64,000 nt of DNA from Deroplatys truncata (Eukaryota > Arthropoda > Insecta > Mantodea > Mantidae). Positions 22,135-33,224 of this stretch are shown in pieces (positions within the stretch are counted from its first letter, which is position 1; each line of letters starts with the position of its first letter). Location of the stretch: NCBI GenBank assembly GCA_030765065.1, contig CM060984.1, positions 104,265,488 through 104,329,487 on the forward strand. The letters run 5' to 3'. The position numbers and the translations under genes were made by a program. The notes under the pieces are model-generated. The model ran no database searches, was not told the DNA's origin, and saw nothing but the letters and a program-made list of their open reading frames with translations.

Positions 22135-23443
22135 TCTGATGCTTTACACTCACATGAATCTCTCTACTCTTGTACAAACTATTTTTAGAAACGCTTATTC
22201 TCTGTCTACTGCAAGTTAATCGAGATAAACATTTGGAGAAACTTATTGTTAATTTTCTGGTAGGTGCAAGGGGAATATGGTAGGCTTTAAGCGATAGTCA
22301 AAACTTTTAAGAGCCGTTTGCTATATGCAGCATTTCATTCTCTTTGCATGTCCAGGACATAAAGAAACGAATAACGAATTCCCTTTGGGAAAAGTATAAG
22401 TATTGGAAAATTCCAACAAATAACAAGGAATGTCTCGGAAATGGTTCACTCCACACAAAAAAACGTATGACACAAATTCTATGTTTGTGTAAAAATGTTG
22501 TCTATCTGGGTTTATCAGTTATGCAAAAGCCATTCAGAATCAAGAGGACGTTTGGGGACATTCCCAGAAAATGCAGGATATAGATTTCATTTGTATAAAA
22601 ACATCTTTAGCTTATGACGTTTTAATCAAAATCGTTAGTCATTTTTAAGAGAATAAACATTTTTGAAAAATGTTTCTATAAAGGGTAGTTTGGAGTGAGG
22701 GGATTTCCTTGAAAATCTTCGTGTTGCATCTTTGGAAGATACTGAAGCTAAATACTGTGGCATGTGCACAGATTATGTATTGGTAATGTGCCCTCTGGTT
22801 ACCCAAGTTGAAGGTTGGCAGTTTATCTGAGGAGGGGTGTTTAAGGGGAAACAGTCTCATTGGAGGGGATATGGCGTTAGTGACGCCAAGTTTAACGAGT
22901 TTTCTCAAGTCAGTCTGTTACTAGTCTTCGCGGTGTTCAGGTGAACGGATAGCTGCTCTACGACATGGCGTCCTCGTCCCGGCAGACACATGGGGTAAGT
23001 CTTTGTTGAATAAATCTATTTGTCACTCTTCCTTCCAGCTTTTATTATGGTAGAATAGAATCCTTGCCTCTCCCTTCAGCCAGGAATTATATTAGTGTAA
23101 TTATGTTGTGAATTTTAACTTTAGCTGCGTCCCTTTGTCGGTGCCTCTTAAATTAAAGTTTCCTTTGTTTGAATAACGATCCCTCTCGCAGCGAGTTGCC
23201 CACCACTGAAGTTAAATAATTAATTACAAAATGTGAGGCACGCGACAATACCAAGTTTGGTATTTATCCGACTTTTCGTTTTTGAGTTATGCTGTTCACA
23301 GACATACATCCACACAGAGTTACATACACTTTTTTTTGGAATCAGAGAGCTTTAAAACCTGTATTTCCGGTAAAATCTCGGTATAGAATTTTTGGATGAA
23401 ATGGAATACTTCCCCTACTTATTACACGTAGTAGAGAAAGTAA
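22135..23443 (-). mobile_element. HLN repeat copy 10, split by a solo LTR
   Basis: The left part is 22135-22755 (3' hairpin end TCTGATGCTTTACACTCACA through GAAGATACTGAAGCTAAATAC). The right part is 23248-23443 (ATACCAAGTTTGGTATTTATCC to TTACACGTAGTAGAGAAAGTAA). The two parts join exactly to the uninterrupted family sequence once 22756-23247 and one ATAC are removed. Confidence 0.85.
22756..23247. mobile_element. Solo LTR (492 bp) inserted in HLN copy 10
   Basis: It starts TGTGGCATGTGCACAG and ends GAGGCACGCGACA (TG...CA) and is flanked by ATAC at 22752-22755 and 23248-23251. A 4-bp duplication with TG...CA ends and no internal coding region is what LTR-LTR recombination leaves behind. A GTTGAATAAATC near 23008 could be a polyadenylation signal, which would favour plus orientation. 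A Ty3/gypsy origin is suggested by the 4-bp duplication but not shown. Confidence 0.8.
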
Positions 23444-23489
23444 TAATCATCATAAACAATAATACAGACATTTGAAGTTGCTTTGATTC

Positions 23490-23600
23490 TGCACAAAGCG
23501 AGTTAGCGAGTGGTGTTACGGCTGCGGTTTTCTAACGAAGAGGTTACGAGTTCGAATCCCACTCCATATGTAGATATTTGTAGTAATGCTGTTCTTTACG
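23490..23600 (+). mobile_element. tRNA-derived SINE head
   Basis: GCGAGTTAGCGAGTGGTGTTACGG (A-box region) and an exact B box GAGTTCGAATCCC lie at tRNA spacing. The tail is short and merges into the next SINE. It is not a canonical tRNA because the acceptor stem does not pair. Confidence 0.55.
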
Positions 23601-23649
23601 TGTAAAATACACATATACCACTCCACTTAAAGGTTCATAAATTCTATTC

Positions 23650-23985
23650 ATTCATTCTGTTTAACCTCCTCTTATGTAGGACTTACACCCCCTAGGGCTT
23701 ACAGGCAGGTGCCTGGGGTCAGAGGCCCGTCGAGGAACAGACACACTCATGGAGCAGACAGAATAACCAGGATGGGTGATCAGCCCGATGTAGTAGATGA
23801 AACGAAATGATGGCGAAATGGATGAAAGGTGGAAGAATGGCGGGGGAAACCGGAGAACCCGGAGAAAACACGCCCAGACGCCGCTTTGTCCACCACAAAT
23901 CTCATATGCGGGTCCCTGGGATTGAACCCGGGCCGCCTCGGTGAGAGGCGAGCGGTCCAACCACTCGGCCACGGCTCCGCCGTGA
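23650..23985 (-). mobile_element. tRNA-derived SINE (family C), copy 1
   Basis: On the minus strand it begins GGAGCCGTGGCCGAGTGGTT (A box) and CCCGGGTTCAATCC (B box), a well-kept tRNA-like head. The body follows: TTGTGGTGGACAAAGCGGC, GTTTTCTCCGGGTTCTCCGG, GATCACCCATCC, GACGGGCCTCTG, AGGGGGTGTAAG. A second copy is at 32745-33112 in the same orientation. The 146-codon minus-strand frame running through it is not a gene. Confidence 0.8.
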
Positions 23986-24349
23986 TTAAAATTTGTACCA
24001 GCCCTATAATCGATGCAACATAGAGCTAACATTACCTGCGCGTCGTGCACCACTACTTCAAGAAGCGGATGGGTGTAAGAATGGTGTGGAATACATATCA
24101 ATACTTAAAATAAATGTAAATGTGTCATTTATTTGCACTAAATATGAAAGTTCAATTTTCAGATATGAAACATTGAGGAGAGTGCACCAGTATTCCCTAA
24201 AACGTTAACATAGATAATTTGTATTCCCTAACAGCAATGTGTTATCTACACCAGGCCTCGGGAGGTTATAGGGTAGAAAAAAGAGAAGGAGGGATATAAA
24301 TTGTGTGCAAGACATGTTAGACCAGCTACACTTGTAAAGCGAAAATGGC

Positions 24350-24425
24350 AAGTAAAGTACCCTTTTACCTGCTCAAAATGACCACCATTGATCTCCAAAC
24401 AGCTTAGAACGGCAAACCATTAAAT
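24350..24425 (-). pseudogene. Tc1/mariner-type transposase C-terminal scrap
   Basis: On the minus strand the reading CLEINGGHFEQ appears at 24361-24415. The NGGHFE motif is characteristic of the last residues of DUF4817/mariner-like transposases, also seen at 49026-49110 and 39605-39640. Only this end is recognisable. The upstream catalytic part is absent. Confidence 0.4.
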
Positions 24426-24745
24426 GTCGCGGCCCCCAAAAGATCCCAAGGGAAACACTTTCCGCGTCCTTCAATTACGCCAAGTCAGCCACCGGACGGA
24501 CGTAGCGGGCTCCACAAGAAAAGATTTGGGCAACCTTGCTGCCGAAGCAACAGGCCAATTCAGAACGTATTGAGTGGCCTTGTCCGCCCAAATATATTGT
24601 CATTCTCGCCAGACTGCAACTAAGGGTTTTCCTCTGTAAGGAAATCCACAACTGTAAATGTGAATGCTTAGGAAGGGGGCAGGCGGGCGCGCGCACAAAC
24701 ACCAGTATTTAGTTCTCTGACAATGAACACGAAGGTTATAACATG
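24426..24745. other. Unassigned stretch
   Basis: Somewhat GC-richer (CGGACGGACGTAGCGGG) with one 75-codon minus frame (24475-24702) and no recognisable motif. Confidence 0.35.
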
Positions 24746-24751
24746 GAAAAA

Positions 24752-25591
24752 TCTGATGTGCTACACTCGCATGACTTTCTCTACTCTTGTAAAAACTATT
24801 TTTACAAACGCTTATTCTCCATATGTTTCATGTTAATCGAGATGTTAATCTTATTGCTAATTTTCTTGTAGGTGCAAGGGGAATATGGTATACTTTAAGC
24901 GATAGTCAAATCTTTTAAGAGCTGGTTGCTATGTGGCGCATTGCATTCTCTTTGTATGTCCAGTACGTAAAAAGAATGAATAACGAGTTCCCATTTGAGA
25001 AAAAGTATTGGAAAATTTAACGGAACAACAAGCAATATCTCGAAAATGGTTCACTCAACAAAAAAAATATATATATGACAAATTGTGTATTTTAACGCGA
25101 TCTACATTTTTCTGTAGTAAAATTTTGTCTATCTCTTATGGTTTACCAGTTATGCAAAAGTCGTTCACATTGAAGGATACTTTTGGAGACATTCCCAGAA
25201 AATTCGAGATATACATTTCCTTTGTCATGTAAATATCTTAAATATGTGATATTTTAATCAAAATCGTTAGCCATTTTTGAGAAAATCAACATTTTCGAAA
25301 AATGTTCCATGTAAAGGGTAATCTGGGGTGGAGGAATTTTCTTGAAAACCTCCGTGTCACATCTCTGGAAGATACTGAACCTAAATACCAAGTTTGGTGT
25401 TTATCCGACTTTTCGTTTCTAAGTTATACTGTTCACAGACACACACACACACACACACAGACATGTTTCCAAAAATGCTTTTTTTGGGTTCAGGGGGTCT
25501 CATAACACATATTTCCGGCGAAATATCGGGATAGAATTTTTGGGTGGAATACAATACTTCCCCTACTTACTATACGTAGTAGAGAAAGTAA
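24752..25591 (-). mobile_element. HLN repeat copy 11, young, full length
   Basis: TCTGATGTGCTACACTCGCATGAC is at the left and CTATACGTAGTAGAGAAAGTAA at the right. The (CA)n microsatellite is at 25439-25460. Confidence 0.85.
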
Positions 25592-26110
25592 AAATACGAG
25601 ATATAATCTTAAAATACGCAATTCTTGTTCGATTGAAAATAAAGTCATACATTAGAGAACATGGGTACAGAAATTTTTGAAACATTGCTAATAACTTTAT
25701 AATCCCAATGTTTTTAAAAATATTAAATTCTGGATTTTTAGGACGTACTGGATTGTATTGCGACGCAGTTATGGGCCTCAATTATGGCGCAGAAGGCGTC
25801 GACCCAGAACCACAAAGTGCTAGTTCTTCGACGGAGTTGTGTGGCACAATGAATACTGTACTGCGAGAGATTAGAGAGACATTGTGTTCGTAGCAAGTAA
25901 AGCAGAAGGAAGAGTCTGCTTTGCAAGTGTTTCCTTACTTTGCTATCTTGCGAGGAAAGGTAAAGTGACAACGAATACTTAACTAGATCAAATTAGTGAA
26001 GCGACGGTGAGAACTGAACCAAATAACATTTGTGAACTGATAATGAAAACTATACAAAGTCACAGTATTCTCAGGTATACCTAAGTGTGTGCGTATCGAA
26101 AACTCTTATT
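25592..26110. other. Unassigned stretch with weakly protein-like frames
   Basis: Plus-strand frames at about 25708-25970 read pieces such as TMNTVLREIRETLCS followed by VKQKEESALQVF after a stop. They vaguely resemble the acidic C-terminal part of MADF/BESS-type proteins encoded by some transposons. The support is too thin to call a gene. Confidence 0.2.
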
Positions 26111-26255
26111 TTATTTTCCCTACCACTACCTATATTAGGTAGATGGGGGATTGTATTCCAGTAAAATATCGGATATATTTCACTGGAAATACATGCTTTG
26201 AGGTTAATTGCAACAAAAACCAGCGCGCGCATGTATTTGTGTACATAATTTTTAA
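26111..26255 (+). mobile_element. HLN fragment (copy 12, left block)
   Basis: TTATTTTCCCTACCACTACC, GGTAGATGGGGGATTGTATTCCA, CGGATATATTTCACTGGAAATACATG and TTTGAGG match the first block. It stops at a GCGCGCGCATG repeat, again at the microsatellite position. Confidence 0.6.
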
Positions 26256-26334
26256 TTTTGCAATATTAACACGCATTTTTTGAAGTGCTTAAGTTGATTA
26301 TTTCTTTGGAAAACTAGAAAATTCAATGCCACAG

Positions 26335-26410
26335 GCAGGATTTAAACCACGAGTCTCTCGGTTTCTGTGCCGTTGCTCTAACAGAATTCCCACGGCAACG
26401 TTAAGATGCG
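26335..26410 (-). mobile_element. tRNA-like SINE relic
   Basis: On the minus strand GTTAGAGCAACGGCACAGAAACC and a B-box-like GTGGTTTAAATCC lie in tRNA order. It is short and degenerate. Confidence 0.35.
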
Positions 26411-26813
26411 ACATTAAATTTTCCAACTGACTTACATTTTTCCCGGTAAATGACAAAAACTTTAAGTCCTGGATTTCATAACCATTATTAGGTAGTCTTC
26501 TTCTGAAAAATAAACCTTAATGTGCTTCAAATCTTCCGCTTCTAAACAGAACTTGATACTTAAATTGAATTTTGCATTGCAAGGGATTATTTTCCAGTAG
26601 TTGCTATTGGCACACGACTCAAGACCTAATAATGGTGAAGGTGATTCATCGATTCTTTCGTCGTTGTCAGTCGACAGTCTTGGAGATTTTTGAAGCTGTA
26701 TTTTATGCTGAATTTGTTGAATGTTATTCTGTTATGGTAGAGGAATAAAGAACTCTACATTCATCCTTTGCAAAAATCATATCATGAAAGCTTATATAGC
26801 TATCGTTAAGAGT

Positions 26814-26960
26814 TACCGAGCGAGATGAATCCGCGATATCGTGCGAGGACGGCATTCGGGGATCTCGAGTTTGATCCCCGTCGGGCCGGTCACTCTGACC
26901 TTGGTTTTTCTCCGGATTTTCCTGGTTGGAGGGCGTGGATTATACAATGCCCCCTTTTAT
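26814..26960 (+). mobile_element. SINE head related to family D
   Basis: ACCGAGCGAGATGAATCCGC, GGCATTCGGGGATCTCGAG and the B box GAGTTTGATCCCC are followed by GGTTTTTCTCCGGATTTTCC and TGGTTGGAGGGCG. This matches the start and central domain of the SINEs at 38726 and 55291. After about 26960 the sequence departs from family D. Confidence 0.6.
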
Positions 26961-27750
26961 TACTGTAGGGAAGGGGTTCGGACTCCTTCAGCTACTGTAG
27001 TGCGAGTGCTGCGTACCCCTAACACCCATAGTATTTCTGACTTAACTAGAACTACATCTGAGCCCTCCCGAAGGGGAGCTATTTAGATTGGGTTGGTCTC
27101 AGCATGGTAGTTATTCCCAAAACCCATGGGAGATTGGGGTACGTCTGGGCACAGCCTAAGTGGGGTTGTGAAACGCCTTAATATTCTCCGGCACCAATAT
27201 GGAGAGCTGGTAGACGGTGTGCTAGATGACCATTGCCATCACTGAGGTTCTTCGGGGTTGACGCGCGTAAGTGGTATATGAACTTCCGAAGGAAGGGTTT
27301 TAAAACATTAAATATTGGCTTAATGGAAAAACCCACGGGGGGGGGGGAGTTACTAGGATGACGCCTTCCCCTGGGCATAGGAGGGGAACTTCGGATCTGG
27401 GTACACCTTCGCTCGTATTTGTCCTCCAATTACTGTTACTTTATTTCCTTACCAGGGTCGAAGGACCAGACGAATGGGCGGCGGGCGAGGCACATGACGG
27501 TGGCGTTCGGTGTGTGACGAGCGCTCAGACACCTCTCTGCGAGGAGAGGTTGGCCTGTGGGGGAGTCCCGCCGCCGTCAGCATGTAATATAATATATATC
27601 GTTTATGTCATTTTTATGCTCTTTATGTCCTTCGCTCCATCCTTTTATTCAGGATGTATTACATCCGTATGTTACATCCGAGGATGGTCGCCCTTTATGT
27701 TCTTCGCTTCACCCCTTCCTTCTGCAAGCCTTCCGTGCGCTTAAGCTGCA
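26961..27750. repeat. GC-rich island of unknown origin
   Basis: About 790 bp is clearly richer in G+C than its surroundings. It contains blocks such as GAGCCCTCCCGAAGGGGAGC, a run of eleven G at 27337-27347, and CAGACACCTCTCTGCGAGGAGAGG (able to form a hairpin). Frames exist on both strands (26841-27086 and 27358-27744 plus, 27178-27429 minus) but none shows a domain I know. It may be the 5' region of a LINE or a long SINE; its copy number cannot be judged here. Confidence 0.35.
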
Positions 27751-29410
27751 TTGGGACTGAGTTTTTGAGTGAAAATGACAAAAAATAGTTTATAGACACC
27801 TGTGAATCATTTTGGCCAAACGTATTTAGCGACTTGCCATTTTTAAAAGTCTAGCGACATGATTAAATCACCACAGCGCTGCCACTGGACCCTTTCTGTA
27901 TTTATTTTCTGTTTCACATTTTTGCAAATAAAAGTTATTCCTTACATTTCAGTTTAGCTCTTATTTGAATGCAAATTTGCCTAAATAATTAAAATGTGAT
28001 ATCTAAAGATTAAATCAAACATTTCACAATTGCTTTATTCATAGGCCTACAAGAAATTAATTTATTCTGCAAAACAAGGAAAATTTTAACAGCAACACTT
28101 CATAAAAACAAAAATTTCTCTACAGCTAATGAGTCAACTTCAAATCCATTTATTTTAACTGTACTATCATACTACTCTGACAAATTTTAATGCGCAAAAC
28201 AGCTTTAGAAAATTAGCTTTCCTTATAGTTAAAAATATTTAATGTACTATATGAGAAACTGTTTGAGCTAGACCTTTGAGATTTTACATCGTGATTTCTG
28301 CATTTTCTGTATTAATTGTGTCGATTTTCAAGTGAATAGTTTTAAACTTAAAACACATTACACAATTCAGTCCCAACGTCCCTAAAAGCTGAAAACCTCC
28401 TTCGCTTCCTGAAAGCCATAACCGTTTTTAACGTGAAAACTTGTTTGTGCCCTTAATATACATTTTTCAAAACTAGTAAACGGCATTTCTGCAAATAAAT
28501 AAATAAATAAAAAAAAGACACAGGCCATGGCTTGCTAAATAGCAACCGTATATAGATTAAGTCCTCTTTGCCAGTGACAAGAGGGTAAGTGGCTGATTGC
28601 GTGATGAGATATTGAGTAGTGTTTTCGTCATAGTAAACAAGCACCCCTGTTATCATGGCACTAATTTATATCTATCTCATACACGCACTGTCAGTTATAC
28701 ACCTTGTCGAGTTTGGGTGCTCATTCCATCATATTACATATTATTAAGTTTGGGAGACAAAATTGTAAATACACTTCTGCATTTCTAAAATGCTAATAAA
28801 TATATCTCTATTACTTAAAACCCTTAAATATTAATTGCATATCTCATGACATTTTAAAACTCTGAACCGTCCCTTAAGTTTCCAATTTTTCAGCAAAACA
28901 CTGTCATACTTTAAAATGAAGATTTTCAAACTATATTTATCTTTTCTCGAGCAATATTACCAAATGTAGCTTTTGGAAAAAGTATATTTCTTTTGGCTAA
29001 TTCTACCCAGAGTTTCCTTGAACTCTTGGGTGAAAAGAGCATATTGAGTTTTATTAACATATTCATATTCCGGAAAAACATTTTAGAGCTTAAGGTAATT
29101 CGAACGTTTCCCTCAATACAAGTCTAAAATATTATAATCGAAATAAATCTGTAGAATTTAATTAATAAAACGAAAAATGGAATACACCAAGCCCACCATT
29201 TAAGCCAGGCAGCTTTTTAAAGGATACAGTCAGAGTTTTTCAGAAATTGTCGCCCCAAAATATTCCTTTATAAATAAAATATTAACGTTATGTTTTATTT
29301 TCTGAAAAATCACTCTAGCAACTTTGATTAAACCACAATTAGTCTGAGATTACACGCTTGATATATAAATTGCATGCCCAGAATTGTCTTTAAACATAAT
29401 GCGAGTTCTT
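27751..29410. other. AT-rich stretch without recognised genes
   Basis: No gene. ATTGGGACTGAG at 27749-27760 and its inverse CAGTCCCAAC at 28365-28374 could be ends of a 0.6-kb element, but the match is short. The rest is AT-rich. Confidence 0.4.
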
Positions 29411-29414
29411 GTTC

Positions 29415-29636
29415 ATAGGGATGGGAATCGAGACATAGTTGTGCTACTTTTGTACTGAAAGATTGTACTGTATTGCAATATTTGGTGTCGTGAAGTGTAG
29501 CGCGTGCCTTTCCTGCCAATAGCGAACCGGTTTTACTTACCGTCCCGACTTCGCATGTCTCGGTTCCCATTCCTACAGCCAATGGCGAAACGGTTTCACC
29601 GGACGTCACGAATTCACACGTCTCAGTTCCCTCGCT
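29415..29636. mobile_element. Candidate hAT-like MITE with internal duplication
   Basis: The left end is CATAGGGATGGGAATCGAGACAT. The right end read in reverse is CATAGCGAGGGAACTGAGACGT. The right half carries a second, inner copy of the end (TAGGAATGGGAACCGAGACAT in reverse) because about 63 bp is tandemly duplicated (CCAATAGCGAACCGGTTT / CCAATGGCGAAACGGTTT). GGGATGGGA-type ends occur in hAT elements. The flanking duplication is unclear (TTGTTCAT against TGTACATT). Confidence 0.45.
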
Positions 29637-29639
29637 ATG

Positions 29640-30394
29640 TACATTCTCGAAGAATGTTTATAGCCCGAAAAACATAAAAGACAAGCTTACTTCGGAACGT
29701 AACAATGTCCACTTTTTCCCTAACATTAGCCTTTTCGAAATATTTACTTTGTTCACTTAAGTGGAAACTTAAAAATCAGCAATGTTAAATTTCCTAATTT
29801 CATGATCGAATTATCTCAATAACGAATTAAGGACGTATATGCTTACGTCGTTAGCCTACTTACATGACGTCGATAATTTAGAAATATTATATACATAATA
29901 ATCAATATTATATAATGCTTATCATTAAAACCTATCAGAAAATAATATTATAAAAAAATAAACAACCACCCCATTAACACCAAAGTAGATCCACAATTCT
30001 TTTAGGCCTGAATTTTCCTGAATTTTCATTTATCTACCTGCTGTAATTTCTGAGAAAATGAGACATTTATATCAGGAAATGCCATTTATGAAATAAGTAG
30101 CTCAAAGCAAAAATTGTGAAGATATGTTGCATATGTTTGTAAAGAAAAGTGTTATGGATTTGTAATAATAAGTTTTTCTTATTTAGATGACTTCAAAAAG
30201 TGTATATCCGGTTATTAAATTATAGTTTTGTGTAAAATGCAATACTTCCTCCGCCTTAGGGATGTTTTTGAGAGAAACTAAGATGGAAAGATGAATCGGG
30301 CTTGAAAAATATAATGGCCTGTATAAGAATATAAATATAACATGGCATGTATAAGAATCACGGATGTTCGGCTCTCCGTGTCGAAGCTTTGGAC
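29640..30394. other. AT-rich stretch
   Basis: No feature that I can support. Confidence 0.5.
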
Positions 30395-30465
30395 ATACGA
30401 GATAAGAGCATCGGCACGGGAAATGAGGACCCTTGACTCGAACCGCGACCGTGGCATTGAATTTG
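30395..30465 (-). mobile_element. tRNA-like relic
   Basis: On the minus strand a B-box-like GCGGTTCGAGTC is preceded by a degenerate A-box region (CCGATGCTCTTATC lies on the wrong side for a perfect tRNA). It is a weak SINE-head remnant beside HLN copy 13. Confidence 0.3.
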
Positions 30466-30466
30466 T

Positions 30467-30916
30467 ATTTTCTCTATTACTTACCTATAGCAAGTAGAGG
30501 CAGTAATGCATTCCGCCCAAAAACTCACACCAAGGACTAATCAGAATTACAGATTTGAGACTCCCTGAATCCAAAAAGGTATATTTAGAAACAAGCCCCA
30601 GTGTGTTTGTGAACAGCATAACTTAAAAACAAAAACTCCGTTAAATACCGAACTCGTATTTAAATACAATGTCCTCCGAAGACGGGACACGAAGATTTTG
30701 AATCAAACCCCTCCACCCAAAACTACCCCTTACATGTGAAAATGTTCGTTATTTATTTTCTCAAACATTTCTTTAAGTATTGTGATTAAAATACCATGAT
30801 ATTTACATGAAAATTAGGTAAAATGTGTACTCTGAATTTTCTTGTGTAGACCTCTTCATTCTGAATTACATTTATATAATTGGTAAACCGTAAAAGATAG
30901 ACAAGGACTTACCACT
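30467..30916 (+). mobile_element. HLN repeat copy 13, 3' truncated
   Basis: It starts TTTTCTCTATTACTTACC and keeps the first block and part of the second (GTGAACAGCATAACTTAAAAAC, CTACCCCTTACATG, GTAAACCGTAAAAGATAGACAA). It is cut at 30916, where a copy in the opposite orientation starts. Confidence 0.7.
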
Positions 30917-30921
30917 AAAAC

Positions 30922-31634
30922 ATCCGATGTGGCACATTCACATGTCTATTCCCATTTATCTTTTATTAGTGGGTATACAAATTATTCCTACTAAAGCTAT
31001 TTTTCTTCTTTTCCACATTTTAATCCAAATAAACCTTTGCAGAAATAGCTACATTACACATTTCATTATAGATACAAAGGGAATATGGATAGTCAGATAT
31101 GTAAGAACTACAACATATATGCAGACCTTAAAAATCCACACTGTTTCCATGCAGTCGCGAGAAACAACTGAATGTTGAAAGGACTTTTAAGAGAATGACC
31201 AAGAATGAAAAATTCGAGCATTTAATAACGGATATATCAGAAACGGTTTATACCACAAAAAAACTTATTTTAAATGGATTGTGTCTTTTAAAGAGATCCA
31301 CATTTCTTGTACAGTACGTCTTCGTCTATCCCTTAACGTGTACCAGTTATACAAGAAGATTACACAGAATTTCTTCCAAATGAATTGGACTTCACAGGCT
31401 ATTTCCAAAAAATTCAAGATACACATATTATTTTTCATGTAAATGTGTTTGATATATGGTGTTTTAATAAAAATTGCTACAGCTGGGGTGGGGGATTTTA
31501 TTGAAAATCTTTATGTCGCATCTTTGGAAGGTATTGAACTTAAATACCATGTTTGGTGTTGATTGGACTTTTCGTTTTTGAGTTATGCTGTTCACAGAGA
31601 CCACACACACGCCCACACGGACATTTTTCTACAA
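30922..31634 (-). mobile_element. HLN repeat copy 14, broken at the microsatellite
   Basis: The older-class 3' end is at the left (TCCGATGTGGCACATTCACATG). The copy proceeds normally to CTGTTCACAGAGACCACACAC and stops. The next HLN copy, in the same orientation, begins within 30 bp. Confidence 0.75.
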
Positions 31635-32316
31635 ATCTGAAGTATACATTCACATGATTTCTTCTCCCTCTATAGTTTATTAGTGGTTACACAAATTATT
31701 CTTACTCAAGCTTATTTTTCTATCTACTACATTTTAATTCAAATAAACCTTTGCAGAAATAGCTGCACTGCGCATTTGCTATAGTTACAAATAGAACACC
31801 GATAGTCAATTCTTTAAGAACTGGACGCTATATCCTGGCCTTAAAATTCCATACTGTTTCCATTCAATCCTTAAAAACAACTGAATGCTGAAAGACTTTA
31901 AGAGAATGGCCAAGAAATGAATAATTCGAACTTTTAGTAAAAGATATTTCAGATACCGGTTATGCCAGAAAAAAACTGATTTTAAATAAATTCCGTGTTT
32001 TAAAGAGATCTCAGTTTTGTGTAGTATATTTTCGTCTATCGCTTAACGTTCACCAGTTACATAAGAATTCATAGACTATTCCTCGAAAATCCAAGATATG
32101 CATTTTGTCATGTAAATGCCTTTAATATATGGAACCTTACTCAAAATCGTTAAAGCTATTTTTAGAAAATAAATTTAGAAAAGTCTTACATGTAAAGAAC
32201 AGTTTAGGCTGGGGGATTTTGTTGAAAATCTTCATGTTGCATCTTTGGAAGATATTGAACCTAAATACAAGTTTGATATTTATCCGACTTTTCGCTTTTG
32301 AGTTATGGTATTCACA

Positions 32317-32353
<37 letters not shown>

Positions 32354-32593
32354 AAACGTCTTTTTAAAAAAGTTTTATTTGATTTCAGGGGCCCTCAAAA
32401 CGTGTATTTTGAAGAAATCTCAGTATCCAATTTTTGGGTGGAATGCAATACGTCTCCTGGTTACTCTATGTATAGAGAAAGTAAATTTTTTTATTCAGGG
32501 GCCCCAAAACATGTATTTCAGGTGTAATGTTGATATCGAATTTTGTGTGGAATGCAATACTTCCCTTACTTACTATGCGTAGAGAGAAAGTAA
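31635..32593 (-). mobile_element. HLN repeat copy 15 with duplicated terminal block
   Basis: It runs from TCTGAAGTATACATTCACATGA to CTATGCGTAGAGAGAAAGTAA. It has a long (CA)n at 32319-32350. The terminal block is present twice in tandem, at about 32392-32484 and 32492-32593, each with GGGGCC..CAAAAC, ATGTATTT and a GAGAAAGTAA end. Confidence 0.8.
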
Positions 32594-32596
32594 AAA

Positions 32597-33200
32597 TGTA
32601 GATATGGTTATAGCTCACAATTTATGTAAAACGTTTTATGAGTTAACTACTTCCGAGTTATCAATTACTTATACTTTTTTTTCAAGTGGTAAACCCTATT
32701 CGTTTTTTCTCATGGTCGTGCAAAGGACCGTCACATAGCTACACTTCTTCTTTCTCTATTTACCCTTCCCGTTGTTGGGGCATAACACCCTCCCTAGACT
32801 TTCAAGTGGGTGTCTGGGGCCAGAAGCCTGTCGGGGAACTCATCAGAGAGAATGTCAGAATGTGTGATCAACCCGAAGCTTGGTATGAGACCGAGGAGCA
32901 GATGCTACGAAATGGTGAGATGAATGAAAGTAAAGATGATATGGAGCAATTGGTGGAATGAATGACGACGGAAACCGGAGATCCTAGAGAAAACCCGCCC
33001 AGATGCCGCTTTGTCCACCACAAAACCCATATGCGGTTCCCTGGGATTCAACCCGGGCCGCCTTGGTGAGAGGCGAGCTGTCTACCCACTTGGCCAGGGC
33101 GACGCTTATCACATATCTAAGCGCTATTTAAACACCTATCACTTTAGCCTAATGCATCCTTCTTATACCTACAAAGGAATGTTTAAATGTATAATGAAGG
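32597..33200 (+). mobile_element. HLN fragment (copy 16) split by a SINE
   Basis: TGTAGATATGGTTATAGCTCACAATTTATG, TCCGAGTTATCAATTACTTATACTTTTTT and TGGTCGTGCAAAGGACCGTCACATAGC are second-block HLN sequence. It is interrupted by the SINE at 32745-33112 and resumes as TCACATATCTAAGCGC...ACCTACAAAGG. Confidence 0.6.
32745..33112 (-). mobile_element. SINE family C, copy 2, inserted in HLN
   Basis: It matches 23650-23985 from the tRNA-like head (GGGTTGAATCCC B box read on the minus strand) through GGTGGACAAAGCGGC to the 3' part (GTTGGGGCATAACACCC). HLN sequence TCACATAGC / TCACATATC on either side looks like the target duplication with one change. Confidence 0.75.
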
Positions 33201-33224
33201 TTTGTCTTTCTTAACAATAAGGAG

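Noticed and set aside
23661-24101. 146-codon minus-strand open frame
   Set aside because: It runs through a tRNA-derived SINE, including its pol III boxes, and ends in flanking DNA.
27749-28374. Transposon with ATTGGGACTGAG inverted ends
   Set aside because: Only about 11 bases match, inner parts do not pair, and no target duplication was found.
32129-32527. 132-codon open frame with a His-Thr repeat
   Set aside because: The repeat is the translated (CA)n microsatellite of an HLN copy; the family is non-coding.
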